DNA of 50,153 bases. Source: Methanothermobacter sp. GTDB taxonomy: Archaea; Methanobacteriota; Methanobacteria; Methanobacteriales; Methanothermobacteraceae. Within the stretch, counting starts at the first letter, position 1, and every line of letters starts with the position of its first letter. Shown piece by piece: positions 43,094 to 50,153 of the stretch. The stretch is taken from the NCBI RefSeq assembly GCF_030055435.1, contig NZ_JASFYG010000001.1, positions 1 through 50,153 of the forward strand, in the 5' to 3' direction. The notes beneath the pieces were generated by a model that saw only the letters and a list, made by a program, of their open reading frames with translations, had not been told where the DNA came from and did not search any database. A program made the position numbers and the translations under genes.

Positions 43094-45205
43094 ATGACGT
43101 CAATTCTGATCGTAGAGGACGAGGCACTCATAGCATCGGATCTCAGAATGAGACTGGAGGATATGGGCTACAGTGTCGTTGGGGTTGCAGCCACAGGTAA
43201 AGAGGCCCTCAGGCTGATAGCAGAGAAGAGGCCGGACCTTGTGCTCATGGACATAGTCCTGAGGGGTGAGATGGATGGTGTGGATGTGGCCCGGAGGGTG
43301 AAGGAACTCAGGGTCCCGGTGGTGTTCCTCACAGCCTACTCTGACCCCGAGACCATAGGGAGGGCCAGGAGGGCCGGGGCCTACGGTTACCTCCTCAAAC
43401 CCTACGATGACCGGACACTCAAGGTGACGGTTGAAACAGCCCTCAAACGGTACCGGGCAGATATAAGGGACCTCCTGAAGGTCCCAAAGGAGAGGAAGAC
43501 CGGTGCAATCCCTAGTGTCCTTGTGGTGGAGGATGAGGCGATCGTCGCAGCTGACCTCTCCCATAAACTGGAGGAGGCAGGGTTCAGGGTAGTGGGGGTT
43601 GAGGATACAGGTGAAGGTGCTGTATCAGCGGTTTCCGAACTCCAGCCCGACGTTGTCATCATGGACGTCTACCTCCGTGGTGAGATGGATGGTATAGAGG
43701 CCGCGGAGATGATACAGTGCGAACACGGGATCCCTGTGATATACCTTACAGCCTATTCAGATGACTCGACCCTCGCCAGGATACTGGAGACAGAACCCTA
43801 CGGTTATCTCCTCAAACCCTTCAGCACCGAGCAGCTGAGGGCCGAGATCGAGGTGGTACTACAGACCATTAAGGAAACTGAGGATTACTCAAGGAGGATG
43901 CATGAGGTCATCGTCACCAAGGCAGAGGAGATGAAGATAGAGAAGACCGGCGTCTTCTTTGTATCATCTGTGATAGTGGGACTTGCAGCCTATGGCTTCA
44001 TAACATGGAGCATGACATGGCTTATGTACACACTATTCATACCTGTGGTTTACAGTCTCCTGCATCTTTCATTCAGTTACAGGAAACCTGAAAGACCTGT
44101 TTCAGATTCAATGCCCATGGTGAGCATTATAGTCCCCGCCAACAACGAGGAAAACACCATTGAGAGGTGCGTTGAAACCCTATCCTCCCTGGACTACCAT
44201 GTAAACGGCAGGAGGAACTATGAGATCATAGTGGTGAACGACGGGTCAACGGATCGTACCGGTGAGATCCTGGAGGACCTCGTGAAGAGGTACAGGCACC
44301 TGAAGGTTGTAACAAGGAGGGCACCCTTCGCCTTCAACGGTAAGGGGTACGCCCTCAACGATGGCATGACAATTGCTGAGGGCGACGTCATAGCGGTCTT
44401 TGATGCCGATGCCAGGGTTGAACCGGACTTCCTCAGGAATATAGTCCCCTACCTTGATGGTGATGATGTGGCCGGTGCCCAGTCCAGAGTGAGGATGTAC
44501 AATGCAGATGAGAACCTCCTCACCAGGATGCAGGACATTGAATTCGCCATATTCGGCAACGTGATCATGAGGTCAAGGATGAACATGGATGTCCCGGCCT
44601 TCCTTGGGGGTAACGGCCAGCTGGTTAAGAGGAGGGTTGTTGAGGAGATAGGGGGCTGGGATGGCTACGCGGTTACAGAGGACCTGAACCTCAGCGTCAA
44701 GCTGATGCTCAGGGGGTACCATGTCAGGTATTCCCCGGAGGCGGAGGTCTTCCAGGAGGCCGTGAGTGAGTGGCCGGCCTTCTTCAGGCAGAGGACCCGC
44801 TGGCTCACAGGTAACCTGGAGACCCTCTTTGTCTACCTTGCCCCGATGATCGATGCCCCCATAGCACTCCACAGGAAGCTTGACGCCATGTTCTACCTCT
44901 TCTCCATGATCTTCATAGGGTTCGTCATGCTGGGTTATGTGGTGTTCATTCTGAACCTGGCTGGTTTCGGATTCAGGATGGAGGCCCCCTTCATAATAGG
45001 CCTAATATCAACCGTGGCGTTCTTCCCCCTCACAATGAGCGGTATAAAAATGGACGGCTACAGCATACCCCGTACTATACTTTTATCCATTGAGTACTGG
45101 GCCTACTGTTTATACCTCATACCCCTCTTTGTGGCGGCAGCAGTTCACATGCTACGGAGGCGCGAGAGGCGCTGGGCCAAGACTGTCCACAGGGGGGAGG
45201 GATAG
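43094..45205 (+). CDS. Double receiver-domain glycosyltransferase (REC-REC-GT2, BcsA/NAG-synthase-like)
   Basis: This 703-residue fusion has REC1 (about residues 1-118, phospho-acceptor D53 in VLMDIVL, switch TAY, lysine in LLKPYD), REC2 (about 137-255, D191 in VIMDVYL, LLKPFS), two membrane segments (about 290-330), and a processive GT2 domain with NDGSTD (D383), FDADA (437-439), a TED-like catalytic motif in AVTEDLNLS and QxxRW at 566-570. Several C-terminal membrane helices follow. It would polymerise and export a polysaccharide under phosphorylation control. AGGTGAGGAC precedes the ATG at 43094. No histidine kinase is adjacent. Confidence 0.93.
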   Translation: MTSILIVEDEALIASDLRMRLEDMGYSVVGVAATGKEALRLIAEKRPDLVLMDIVLRGEMDGVDVARRVKELRVPVVFLTAYSDPETIGRARRAGAYGYLLKPYDDRTLKVTVETALKRYRADIRDLLKVPKERKTGAIPSVLVVEDEAIVAADLSHKLEEAGFRVVGVEDTGEGAVSAVSELQPDVVIMDVYLRGEMDGIEAAEMIQCEHGIPVIYLTAYSDDSTLARILETEPYGYLLKPFSTEQLRAEIEVVLQTIKETEDYSRRMHEVIVTKAEEMKIEKTGVFFVSSVIVGLAAYGFITWSMTWLMYTLFIPVVYSLLHLSFSYRKPERPVSDSMPMVSIIVPANNEENTIERCVETLSSLDYHVNGRRNYEIIVVNDGSTDRTGEILEDLVKRYRHLKVVTRRAPFAFNGKGYALNDGMTIAEGDVIAVFDADARVEPDFLRNIVPYLDGDDVAGAQSRVRMYNADENLLTRMQDIEFAIFGNVIMRSRMNMDVPAFLGGNGQLVKRRVVEEIGGWDGYAVTEDLNLSVKLMLRGYHVRYSPEAEVFQEAVSEWPAFFRQRTRWLTGNLETLFVYLAPMIDAPIALHRKLDAMFYLFSMIFIGFVMLGYVVFILNLAGFGFRMEAPFIIGLISTVAFFPLTMSGIKMDGYSIPRTILLSIEYWAYCLYLIPLFVAAAVHMLRRRERRWAKTVHRGEG

Positions 45206-45323
45206 AGATGCCTCACCGGTTTTTCACGGAATCATGAGAATCCAGACCCGGCATGCTTCATGATATCAGAAGCACCCATCCCACTGAGAGGAGTACAGAT
45301 GCCAATTCAGGTCCAGGGATGGG

Positions 45324-45530
45324 TCATGAGGGATTGAAAACGACCAGAATGTCTCTGTTCTCTGAAAAACATGCTTGAAGCAGATTCACGTTTACCAGAT
45401 TGCTGATCCACTGGTACTGTGGATTGTAGGTTTCTGGGTACATTGAAACTGAAAGCAGTGTGAATACCAGAAAAACGCTAACACCGAGAAAGCCGATGAA
45501 GGAGCTTACAGGGATAGGGTTTCAGCATTC
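45324..45530 (-). pseudogene. Remnant of a DUF998-like membrane protein
   Basis: On the minus strand one frame reads PIPVSSFIGFLGVSVFLVF then TLLSVSMYPETYNPQYQWIS before a stop. It resembles the N-terminal part of DUF998 membrane proteins (hydrophobic segment, then a YPxxYNPxYxWIS-like stretch). An ATG about ten bases upstream is out of frame by one base with respect to it, and the rest of the gene is missing. I read it as a frameshifted, truncated remnant. The surrounding 45206-45568 region holds no intact gene. Confidence 0.5.
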
Positions 45531-45568
45531 AGACACTAAGGGAAAACATTCCACCAATATCTATTCCA

Positions 45569-46849
45569 TCATACCTTATTCTCTGAGTTCTTCCAGCTGA
45601 ATATGAGGTATAATGGGACGCCCCCCATGATCAGGAGTAAGCCGGCGATGATGGTCCCTGGTGTGGTATTAAGGAGGAGGTAGATACAGATAAGGACACC
45701 CAGGACACTCTTCACAGGAACCCTAGCACCACCTCTCCTTTGAAGTATCACCAGTGAAACGCAGGTTGCCGCGTAGGGGAGTAGAAGGGTTAAAACTGAT
45801 AATTCAATGAGCCCAGCCGCCGTACCGGTGAGTGCAGCTGCAAGGGCCGTGAGGTTCTGGACCAGGATGCTGACGTGGGGTGTGCCGAACCTCCCGTGGA
45901 CCCTGGAGAGGAGACGCGGAAGGAAACCATCCCTGGACATGGCAAAGAGTAGCCTTGCAGTTGAGAGCATCCCTGCCTCCTCTGAACCGGCAATCGAGAA
46001 CACGGCACCTGCAGTGAGTATAAGGGCCCCAAGTTCACCCATGAGGCTGTACCCGGCAACCGTGAGGGGTGCGTTTGAGGCTGCAAGGACCCTCCAGGGC
46101 ACAAGCCCAAGGATAACGGCATTGGTGAGGAGATAGAATAGCATCACAAAGACCATCCCCAGGGTTATGGCCAGGGGTATGTTTCTCTCAGGATCCTTAA
46201 CCTCATCTGCAGGGACGGTTACAAGTTCAAATCCAACGTAGGCCCAGAAGACCAGGACGGTGACACCGCCAAGGGCCCCGAGGCCCATGGGTGCCAGGGG
46301 GGTGTAATTAGCTGCAGGGGTTGCGGGGTTGAGGGCGAGGTACACCGCCCCCAGGATTGCAAAGAGGAGCACCGGCGCCACTTTGAGTACTGTCAGGGCA
46401 TCGTTCACCTTACCTGCCCTTCCAACCCCTGCGATGTTTATGAGTGTGAGTGAGACTATGAAGAGGACCTTGACGAGGGCCTCCCAGATGGCATTAAGGG
46501 GGATGAAGTATTCAAGGTAGTAGACGAAGGCTATGGGGAACACCGCTATGGCTATCCACGAGGAGACCCAGAGGGACCATCCGGTTATGAAACCCGCGAA
46601 ACGTCCGAGGGTCTCACATGTATAGGCGTAGGGGCCCCCGGTCACAGGGAGGATCCTGGAGGCCTCAGATAATACAAGGGCAATAACCACGGCCATGAGG
46701 CCGGCCAGGAACCAGGCCATTATGGAGGCCGGGCCAAGGCTACCTGCACCATAGGCAGCCACGATGTAGATGTCAGCCCCCACTATGGTCCCGATTACAA
46801 GGTTAACCGTGTCAAAGAGGGTCAGCTCCCTCCGCAGCTGGGTTTTCAT
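45569..46849 (-). CDS. APC-superfamily amino acid/polyamine permease
   Basis: This 426-residue transporter has about 12 hydrophobic segments. It begins LTLFDTVNLVIGTIVGADIYI, the APC opening with the glycine-rich unwound first helix, then GGPYAYTCETLGRFAGFITGWSLWVSSW and a later FWAYVGFELVTVPADEVKDPERNIP. These are family signatures. Substrate cannot be told. It has a weak ribosome binding site. It ends next to the DUF998 remnant, and its ATG faces the small plus-strand ORF. Confidence 0.88.
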   Translation of the reverse strand: MKTQLRRELTLFDTVNLVIGTIVGADIYIVAAYGAGSLGPASIMAWFLAGLMAVVIALVLSEASRILPVTGGPYAYTCETLGRFAGFITGWSLWVSSWIAIAVFPIAFVYYLEYFIPLNAIWEALVKVLFIVSLTLINIAGVGRAGKVNDALTVLKVAPVLLFAILGAVYLALNPATPAANYTPLAPMGLGALGGVTVLVFWAYVGFELVTVPADEVKDPERNIPLAITLGMVFVMLFYLLTNAVILGLVPWRVLAASNAPLTVAGYSLMGELGALILTAGAVFSIAGSEEAGMLSTARLLFAMSRDGFLPRLLSRVHGRFGTPHVSILVQNLTALAAALTGTAAGLIELSVLTLLLPYAATCVSLVILQRRGGARVPVKSVLGVLICIYLLLNTTPGTIIAGLLLIMGGVPLYLIFSWKNSENKV

Positions 46850-47010
46850 GGATTTAAATTAGAGTGGTTCCACCTTAATATCATTGTTCCCAAAAACTGA
46901 TGGAAACATTTATAGATGCAGGGAATAAATGAAAAAATTGGACACTCTAACCTTGAAATTGATATTAAGATATTACAATTGAACTGAAATTCAGCACCTT
47001 CCTCGACAAC

Positions 47011-47187
47011 ATGTTCGATATTATCAAGATCAAGAAGGCCATCAACGAGGACTTCATCAACCTGGATGCGGTGGCTGAGATAAGGATAGTGGCAAGTGAT
47101 GGGGAAATGAATGAGGAGAAGTATGCCAAGATCCTTGAAACATTTGAACAGCTGGGAGTCCATTTAAAGAAGAGTATAAGGAGGTAG
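47011..47187 (+). CDS. Small hypothetical protein or gene remnant (58 residues)
   Basis: This plus-strand ORF encodes MFDIIKIKKAINEDF... then AVAEIRIVASDGEMNEEKYAKIL and LGVHLKKSIRR, a plausible alpha/beta mini-protein with good codon use. The frame stays open and protein-like for about ten codons upstream (ELKFSTFLDN) back to a stop near 46970 with no conventional start. It may therefore begin at an unusual codon or be the 3' end of a decayed gene. No ribosome binding site precedes the ATG. I do not recognise the family. Confidence 0.45.
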   Translation: MFDIIKIKKAINEDFINLDAVAEIRIVASDGEMNEEKYAKILETFEQLGVHLKKSIRR

Positions 47188-47224
47188 ACATCCTGTTGAA
47201 CATGGAAAATTCACCCTCAAATTA

Positions 47225-47270
47225 TTTTTTTGATCATTCAGACCCCTTTAATAGTCCTTTTTTTGTTTTT
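47225..47270 (+). terminator. T-rich terminator region between convergent genes
   Basis: Plus-strand T runs at 47225-47231, 47258-47264 and 47266-47270 lie between the small plus-strand ORF and the convergent membrane-protein gene. They fit an archaeal T-tract terminator for the plus-strand transcript. Confidence 0.45.
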
Positions 47271-47278
47271 GCATAAAA

Positions 47279-48595
47279 TCAAAGGGGATCTATAACATCC
47301 AGGGTCCTGTTTTCCAGGTCCCTCACAACAAACCTTCCATCCTCCTCGTAGATATTTATTTCCTGGTATGTTTCCCTAAATCCAGGTGGGGGCCCATAGC
47401 GACCATTGGAGACCCTCCTCCCGGTCATCCAGGCAACCTTATCTGCAACTGAACCAGAGGCCCACACCACATCACCAGGGGACGTGTGGGTATCAATGTA
47501 CTCCTTAAGGGGATAGTAACGATTTTCAAAGGGCGTGCTCATATCTGCCCAGGAAGTATCGATTAAACTTAAAGGTGCCAGAAATGCAGATGAAGAAAGT
47601 ATGACAAGCAGCAATATTATGATCTTGAAGGAAGCTGGGGATCTGTTTATCAGCTGATTAAAGAAATATGACCCTGTAATAGCAAGGGGAAGCACCACAT
47701 ACTGGAAGGCCCTTGAAACATCAAAGTATAGCTGTAATATGAGTATACCTGTAATGTATGCTACAATAGGTTTAAATTCTTTCCTTTTTCTTATGAACCA
47801 CAGACCGATAGTTCCGCTTATAATAGGTATCAGTGAAAGTTCATTTACCAGATCAAGGCCCTGAAAATCTGAGCTTAGATTTCCAGAAGATGAAGGACCG
47901 TAAACTGCAAAATAAATTATCCAGAATATGATTAGAGGGGATATAGCGATTATCAGGTTCCTATTCTTTTTGATACTATCTGCAAGGATAACAGGCAACA
48001 CCAGAAGACCCATGATATGTGTGGAAATGGCCATCAATGACGTTATGAACGATAGCTTCAGCTTTGACCTTGAGAGAGAATATATCGTGAGTACAATGAA
48101 TATGGGGACGAATGTGGCGGGCATTACTACTGAGAGTGTGTCTGGTCTCGGAGCTGCAAGTACAAGCATCCCTGCAATGAACCCTGCTCTTTCCCCATAA
48201 AACTTTGATGAAACCCATGATGCTGTGAGGACAGTAAGGAGAATCTGGAGGATACACATGATGGAGTGCATGAATCTAACTCCACCAATCCACCAGAGGG
48301 ATGCCATTAGTATATGTATAAGGGGCTGATGCCAGAGGGGTCTTCCTGCTGGATAGTAGACCATGTAGTCCCAGAGGAGACCATGAATTGGATCATCAAT
48401 AATTTCCCTCGCCCTCACAAGATGAAAATCAAGATCACCATGTGTGGGAAACAGATAATATGGATTCAATATAAGAAGAAAGGCAACTACAACAAGCGGA
48501 ATATATGGTAGAATCCTTTGCAACTTCCTTTTACTGAAAAAGTTTATCTTTGGCGGGGCAGTGGAGGGGTTATCCATATCATCTGCAGATTTCAT
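47279..48595 (-). CDS. Polytopic GT-C-like membrane protein
   Basis: This 438-residue integral membrane protein has about ten to twelve hydrophobic segments. The first luminal loop reads FPTHGDLDFHLVRAREI, with an acidic motif at the position of the metal-binding DxD of GT-C glycosyltransferases such as STT3/AglB and GT39. A C-terminal soluble tail follows (TSPGDVVWASGSVADKVAWMTGRRVSNGRYG), as in many archaeal dolichyl-phosphate-mannose-type glycosyltransferase relatives. A glycosylation role is inferred. AAGGTTAT lies before the ATG at 48593-48595, which I prefer over the TTG at 48619. Confidence 0.75.
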   Translation of the reverse strand: MKSADDMDNPSTAPPKINFFSKRKLQRILPYIPLVVVAFLLILNPYYLFPTHGDLDFHLVRAREIIDDPIHGLLWDYMVYYPAGRPLWHQPLIHILMASLWWIGGVRFMHSIMCILQILLTVLTASWVSSKFYGERAGFIAGMLVLAAPRPDTLSVVMPATFVPIFIVLTIYSLSRSKLKLSFITSLMAISTHIMGLLVLPVILADSIKKNRNLIIAISPLIIFWIIYFAVYGPSSSGNLSSDFQGLDLVNELSLIPIISGTIGLWFIRKRKEFKPIVAYITGILILQLYFDVSRAFQYVVLPLAITGSYFFNQLINRSPASFKIIILLLVILSSSAFLAPLSLIDTSWADMSTPFENRYYPLKEYIDTHTSPGDVVWASGSVADKVAWMTGRRVSNGRYGPPPGFRETYQEINIYEEDGRFVVRDLENRTLDVIDPL

Positions 48596-48641
48596 GATAA
48601 CCTTATTATACGTCTGCAATAAAAATAATTATGGTGTTATT

Positions 48642-49166
48642 ATGGTTACAAGTGAGGAGATGAAGATGAGACTGGCTGAGAGGAGAGGCAGAGCTGTTTC
48701 AGCTTCCCCAAGAGAGTCATCAGCAGAGAAATTCTGTCCAAACTGCGGGAAGGAATATGGGGCTGACTCAAACTTCTGTGACGAGTGCGGCACGAGGCTT
48801 GAGGAGCGAAGAGAAGCGCCTGCAGTTGAAAAGCACGGTGACGTGCTATACGTTACAAGCAACCATATCCCCGGGTACAAAGCTGTTAAAACCCTTGGAT
48901 TCGTTTATGGGCTGACAGTTAGAAGCAGGGGACTCGGGGGTCAGATAGGCGCAAGCTTAAGGTCCATTGTGGGTGGTGAGATCAAGGAGTACGTCACCAT
49001 GATGGAGCACTCAAGGCAGGAGGCCCTTGAAAGGATGCTTGACCATGCCCGTGAACTCGGGGCAAATGCGGTTATAAGTGTCCGTTTCGACTCAGACTCC
49101 ATATCCGACATAATGCAGGAGATCCTTGCCTACGGTACAGCAGTCATCGTTAAGCCAGAGGAATAG
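48642..49166 (+). CDS. Zinc-ribbon plus YbjQ/DUF74-domain protein
   Basis: This 174-residue protein fuses an N-terminal zinc ribbon (CPNCGKEY..NFCDECGTRL, about residues 30-53) to a C-terminal YbjQ/UPF0145 (DUF74) domain. The latter has the family marks VTSNHIPGYKAVKTLGFVYGLTV, SLRSIVGGEIKEYVTMMEHSR and ARELGANAVISVRFDSDSI. YbjQ proteins form pentamers of unknown, possibly metal-related, function. The ORF opens at 48561, but GGTGTTATT lies just before the ATG at 48642. It is divergent from the GT-C-like gene, and a T-rich spacer separates it from the NurA-like gene. Confidence 0.85.
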   Translation: MVTSEEMKMRLAERRGRAVSASPRESSAEKFCPNCGKEYGADSNFCDECGTRLEERREAPAVEKHGDVLYVTSNHIPGYKAVKTLGFVYGLTVRSRGLGGQIGASLRSIVGGEIKEYVTMMEHSRQEALERMLDHARELGANAVISVRFDSDSISDIMQEILAYGTAVIVKPEE

Positions 49167-49270
49167 GTAAGGCCCCGGATATCCCTGGAACGATCAGATG
49201 ACCTGGCCATTCAACTAAAAACCACAAACTATTTATAATATTTATTTCTTATTCAACATTAAACATTTAC

Positions 49271-50153
49271 ATGGGGGATTTTTTATTGGACATTTTTGAT
49301 AGGATTGCACAGACCCTTGAGAACAGGGTGAGGTCAGGGATCGGAACACCCTACTTCAGCTCAGCGAAATACAGGACCCATGAATTCAGCACAGCTAATT
49401 TCAAGCCCATTGAGGCGGGAGAGGAGCGGCTCATTGCCTTCATAGACGGCGGCAACAGCCCCATACTGGAGGGGCCGGGCATCTCAGTCCAGCTCAACAG
49501 GGTTGCACTGGGCCTCTTCAGGGGAGGCCAGAGGGTCCAGTCCGAGATGCCATCGAGGATCGAGTTCTTCTCTGTCATGACCATGAACCCGGAGGAGGAG
49601 ATCTGCAGATTCCAGCTACACCCCATGAGGGAGGAGTACCTGGAATTCCTCCCGGATGAGGATGACATGCACCTTGAACTGAAAGAAACCGATACAATTG
49701 ATGAGCCAACCCTCAAGGGCCTTCCCAGGAGATTTGCAGAGTGGAGCATGGCACTGGGTGCCCTTGATGAACTCGATGCAGGGGATGTACTGGTTAGGGA
49801 CGGTTCACTGCAGGCGTCATTCGAGAAGGAAAACAATTACATAAATGAGCTTGGGGATAGGGCAGGGGACATCCACGTGGTAGGGCTCTCAAAGACCTGC
49901 ACCCTCTACACCACCACTTCAATTTCACTCCTTTCAGCCATCGGGAGGCTCGCATCAGAGGGTGATGTGAAGGGGACATGGTGCTATGACCCCATAGCCA
50001 TAAGGACAGACAGGCCCACCATCCTGGCGGCGGTTAAGCTGAACCCCGCAGGAAGGATATTCCGCATGGACATCCTCGGGGATTATGAGGCGTATAAGGC
50101 ACTGGAAGTGGCATCCGCCCTCTCACTGAACGCAGGGGACGCCTGCTTCCCGG
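49271..50153 (+). CDS. NurA-domain nuclease-like protein (partial, 3' end beyond window)
   Basis: This is the N-terminal 294 residues of a NurA-type protein, related to the 5'-3' nuclease that works with HerA and Mre11-Rad50 in archaeal end resection. It has the catalytic FIDGGNSP (acidic residue after a strand), a middle with AEWSMALGALDELDAGDVLVRDGSLQASFE carrying the second acidic motif RDGSL, and a late VVGLSKTCTL. The start may be the ATG at 49271, close to a TATA-like element at about 49229-49242, or the TTG at 49286, which has GGGGGAT at seven bases. No HerA gene is visible before the edge. Confidence 0.75.
   Translation, partial: MGDFLLDIFDRIAQTLENRVRSGIGTPYFSSAKYRTHEFSTANFKPIEAGEERLIAFIDGGNSPILEGPGISVQLNRVALGLFRGGQRVQSEMPSRIEFFSVMTMNPEEEICRFQLHPMREEYLEFLPDEDDMHLELKETDTIDEPTLKGLPRRFAEWSMALGALDELDAGDVLVRDGSLQASFEKENNYINELGDRAGDIHVVGLSKTCTLYTTTSISLLSAIGRLASEGDVKGTWCYDPIAIRTDRPTILAAVKLNPAGRIFRMDILGDYEAYKALEVASALSLNAGDACFP

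Noticed and set aside
43100-43564. Minus-strand ORF of 154 residues opposite the first receiver domain
   Set aside because: The plus-strand frame has complete receiver motifs, so this is a shadow.
1-50153. tRNA, rRNA or intact insertion sequence
   Set aside because: I found no cloverleaf-like sequence, rRNA signature or transposase in the spacers, reading by eye only. A covariance-model scan would decide.

Overview
The window reads as a chromosome segment of a thermophilic methanogen of the genus Methanothermobacter or a very close relative. The support is in the genes: geranylgeranylglyceryl phosphate synthase and HMG-CoA reductase for ether lipids, the archaeal shikimate entry pair (ADH synthase and 3-dehydroquinate synthase II), pantoate kinase, the two-subunit archaeal primase, L40e, Tsr3, cobalamin methylation, and many short proteins typical of methanogens. 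Arg is mostly AGG/AGA and Ile often ATA. Many genes start just after a strong AGGAGGTGAT-like ribosome binding site. Genus assignment is inference; no rRNA or tRNA gene was seen.

Layout. 1-4.5 kb: a ZnuABC-type metal transporter (permease cut by the window edge) divergent from a NikR-type regulator, then cobalt-precorrin-4 methyltransferase, a DUF166 protein and a DUF131 membrane protein. 4.7-10.6 kb: two small unknown genes, then a plus-strand cassette of a pilin-like protein, a class III pilin-like protein, a roadblock protein, a degenerate RecA-like domain fused to an MglA/CvnD-like GTPase, two KaiC-like ATPases and a TPR protein. This is the best candidate for an undescribed system. 10.7-15.8 kb, minus strand: a GPT/MraY-type transferase, an HTH protein, DUF530 and MetRS. 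16.1-18.4 kb: priL-priS. 18.4-24.9 kb, minus strand: CCA-adding enzyme, ThpR, an HprK-like protein, DHQ synthase II, ADH synthase, a methyltransferase and pantoate kinase.

24.9-29.7 kb: a PHP protein, a secreted-protein pseudogene with several lesions, about 0.5 kb of decayed DNA, an HtpX-like protease carrying an EF-hand-like loop, an S26-like protease and AroD. 29.8-33.6 kb: 59-bp tandem repeats, an unknown protein, SucD, HMG-CoA reductase and a VIT-family membrane protein. 33.7-35.9 kb, minus strand: TatD-like hydrolase, DUF116 protein, an unknown protein and a 44-residue zinc ribbon. 36.1-39.7 kb: ChlI/ChlD fusion, Tsr3, L40e and GGGP synthase. 39.8-45.2 kb: two secreted surface proteins, a PolX/PHP polymerase and a double-receiver glycosyltransferase. 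45.3-50.2 kb: a DUF998 remnant, an APC permease, a small ORF, a polytopic GT-C-like protein, a zinc-ribbon/YbjQ protein and a NurA-like nuclease cut by the window end.

One theme recurs. At least four genes (cobM, priS, the PHP gene and a surface protein) have no usable ATG/GTG/TTG at the position their homology or ribosome binding site demands, yet carry a strong ribosome binding site correctly spaced before CTG, ATC, ATT and CTG. These are candidate non-canonical starts. Conventional calling would truncate or mis-extend these proteins.
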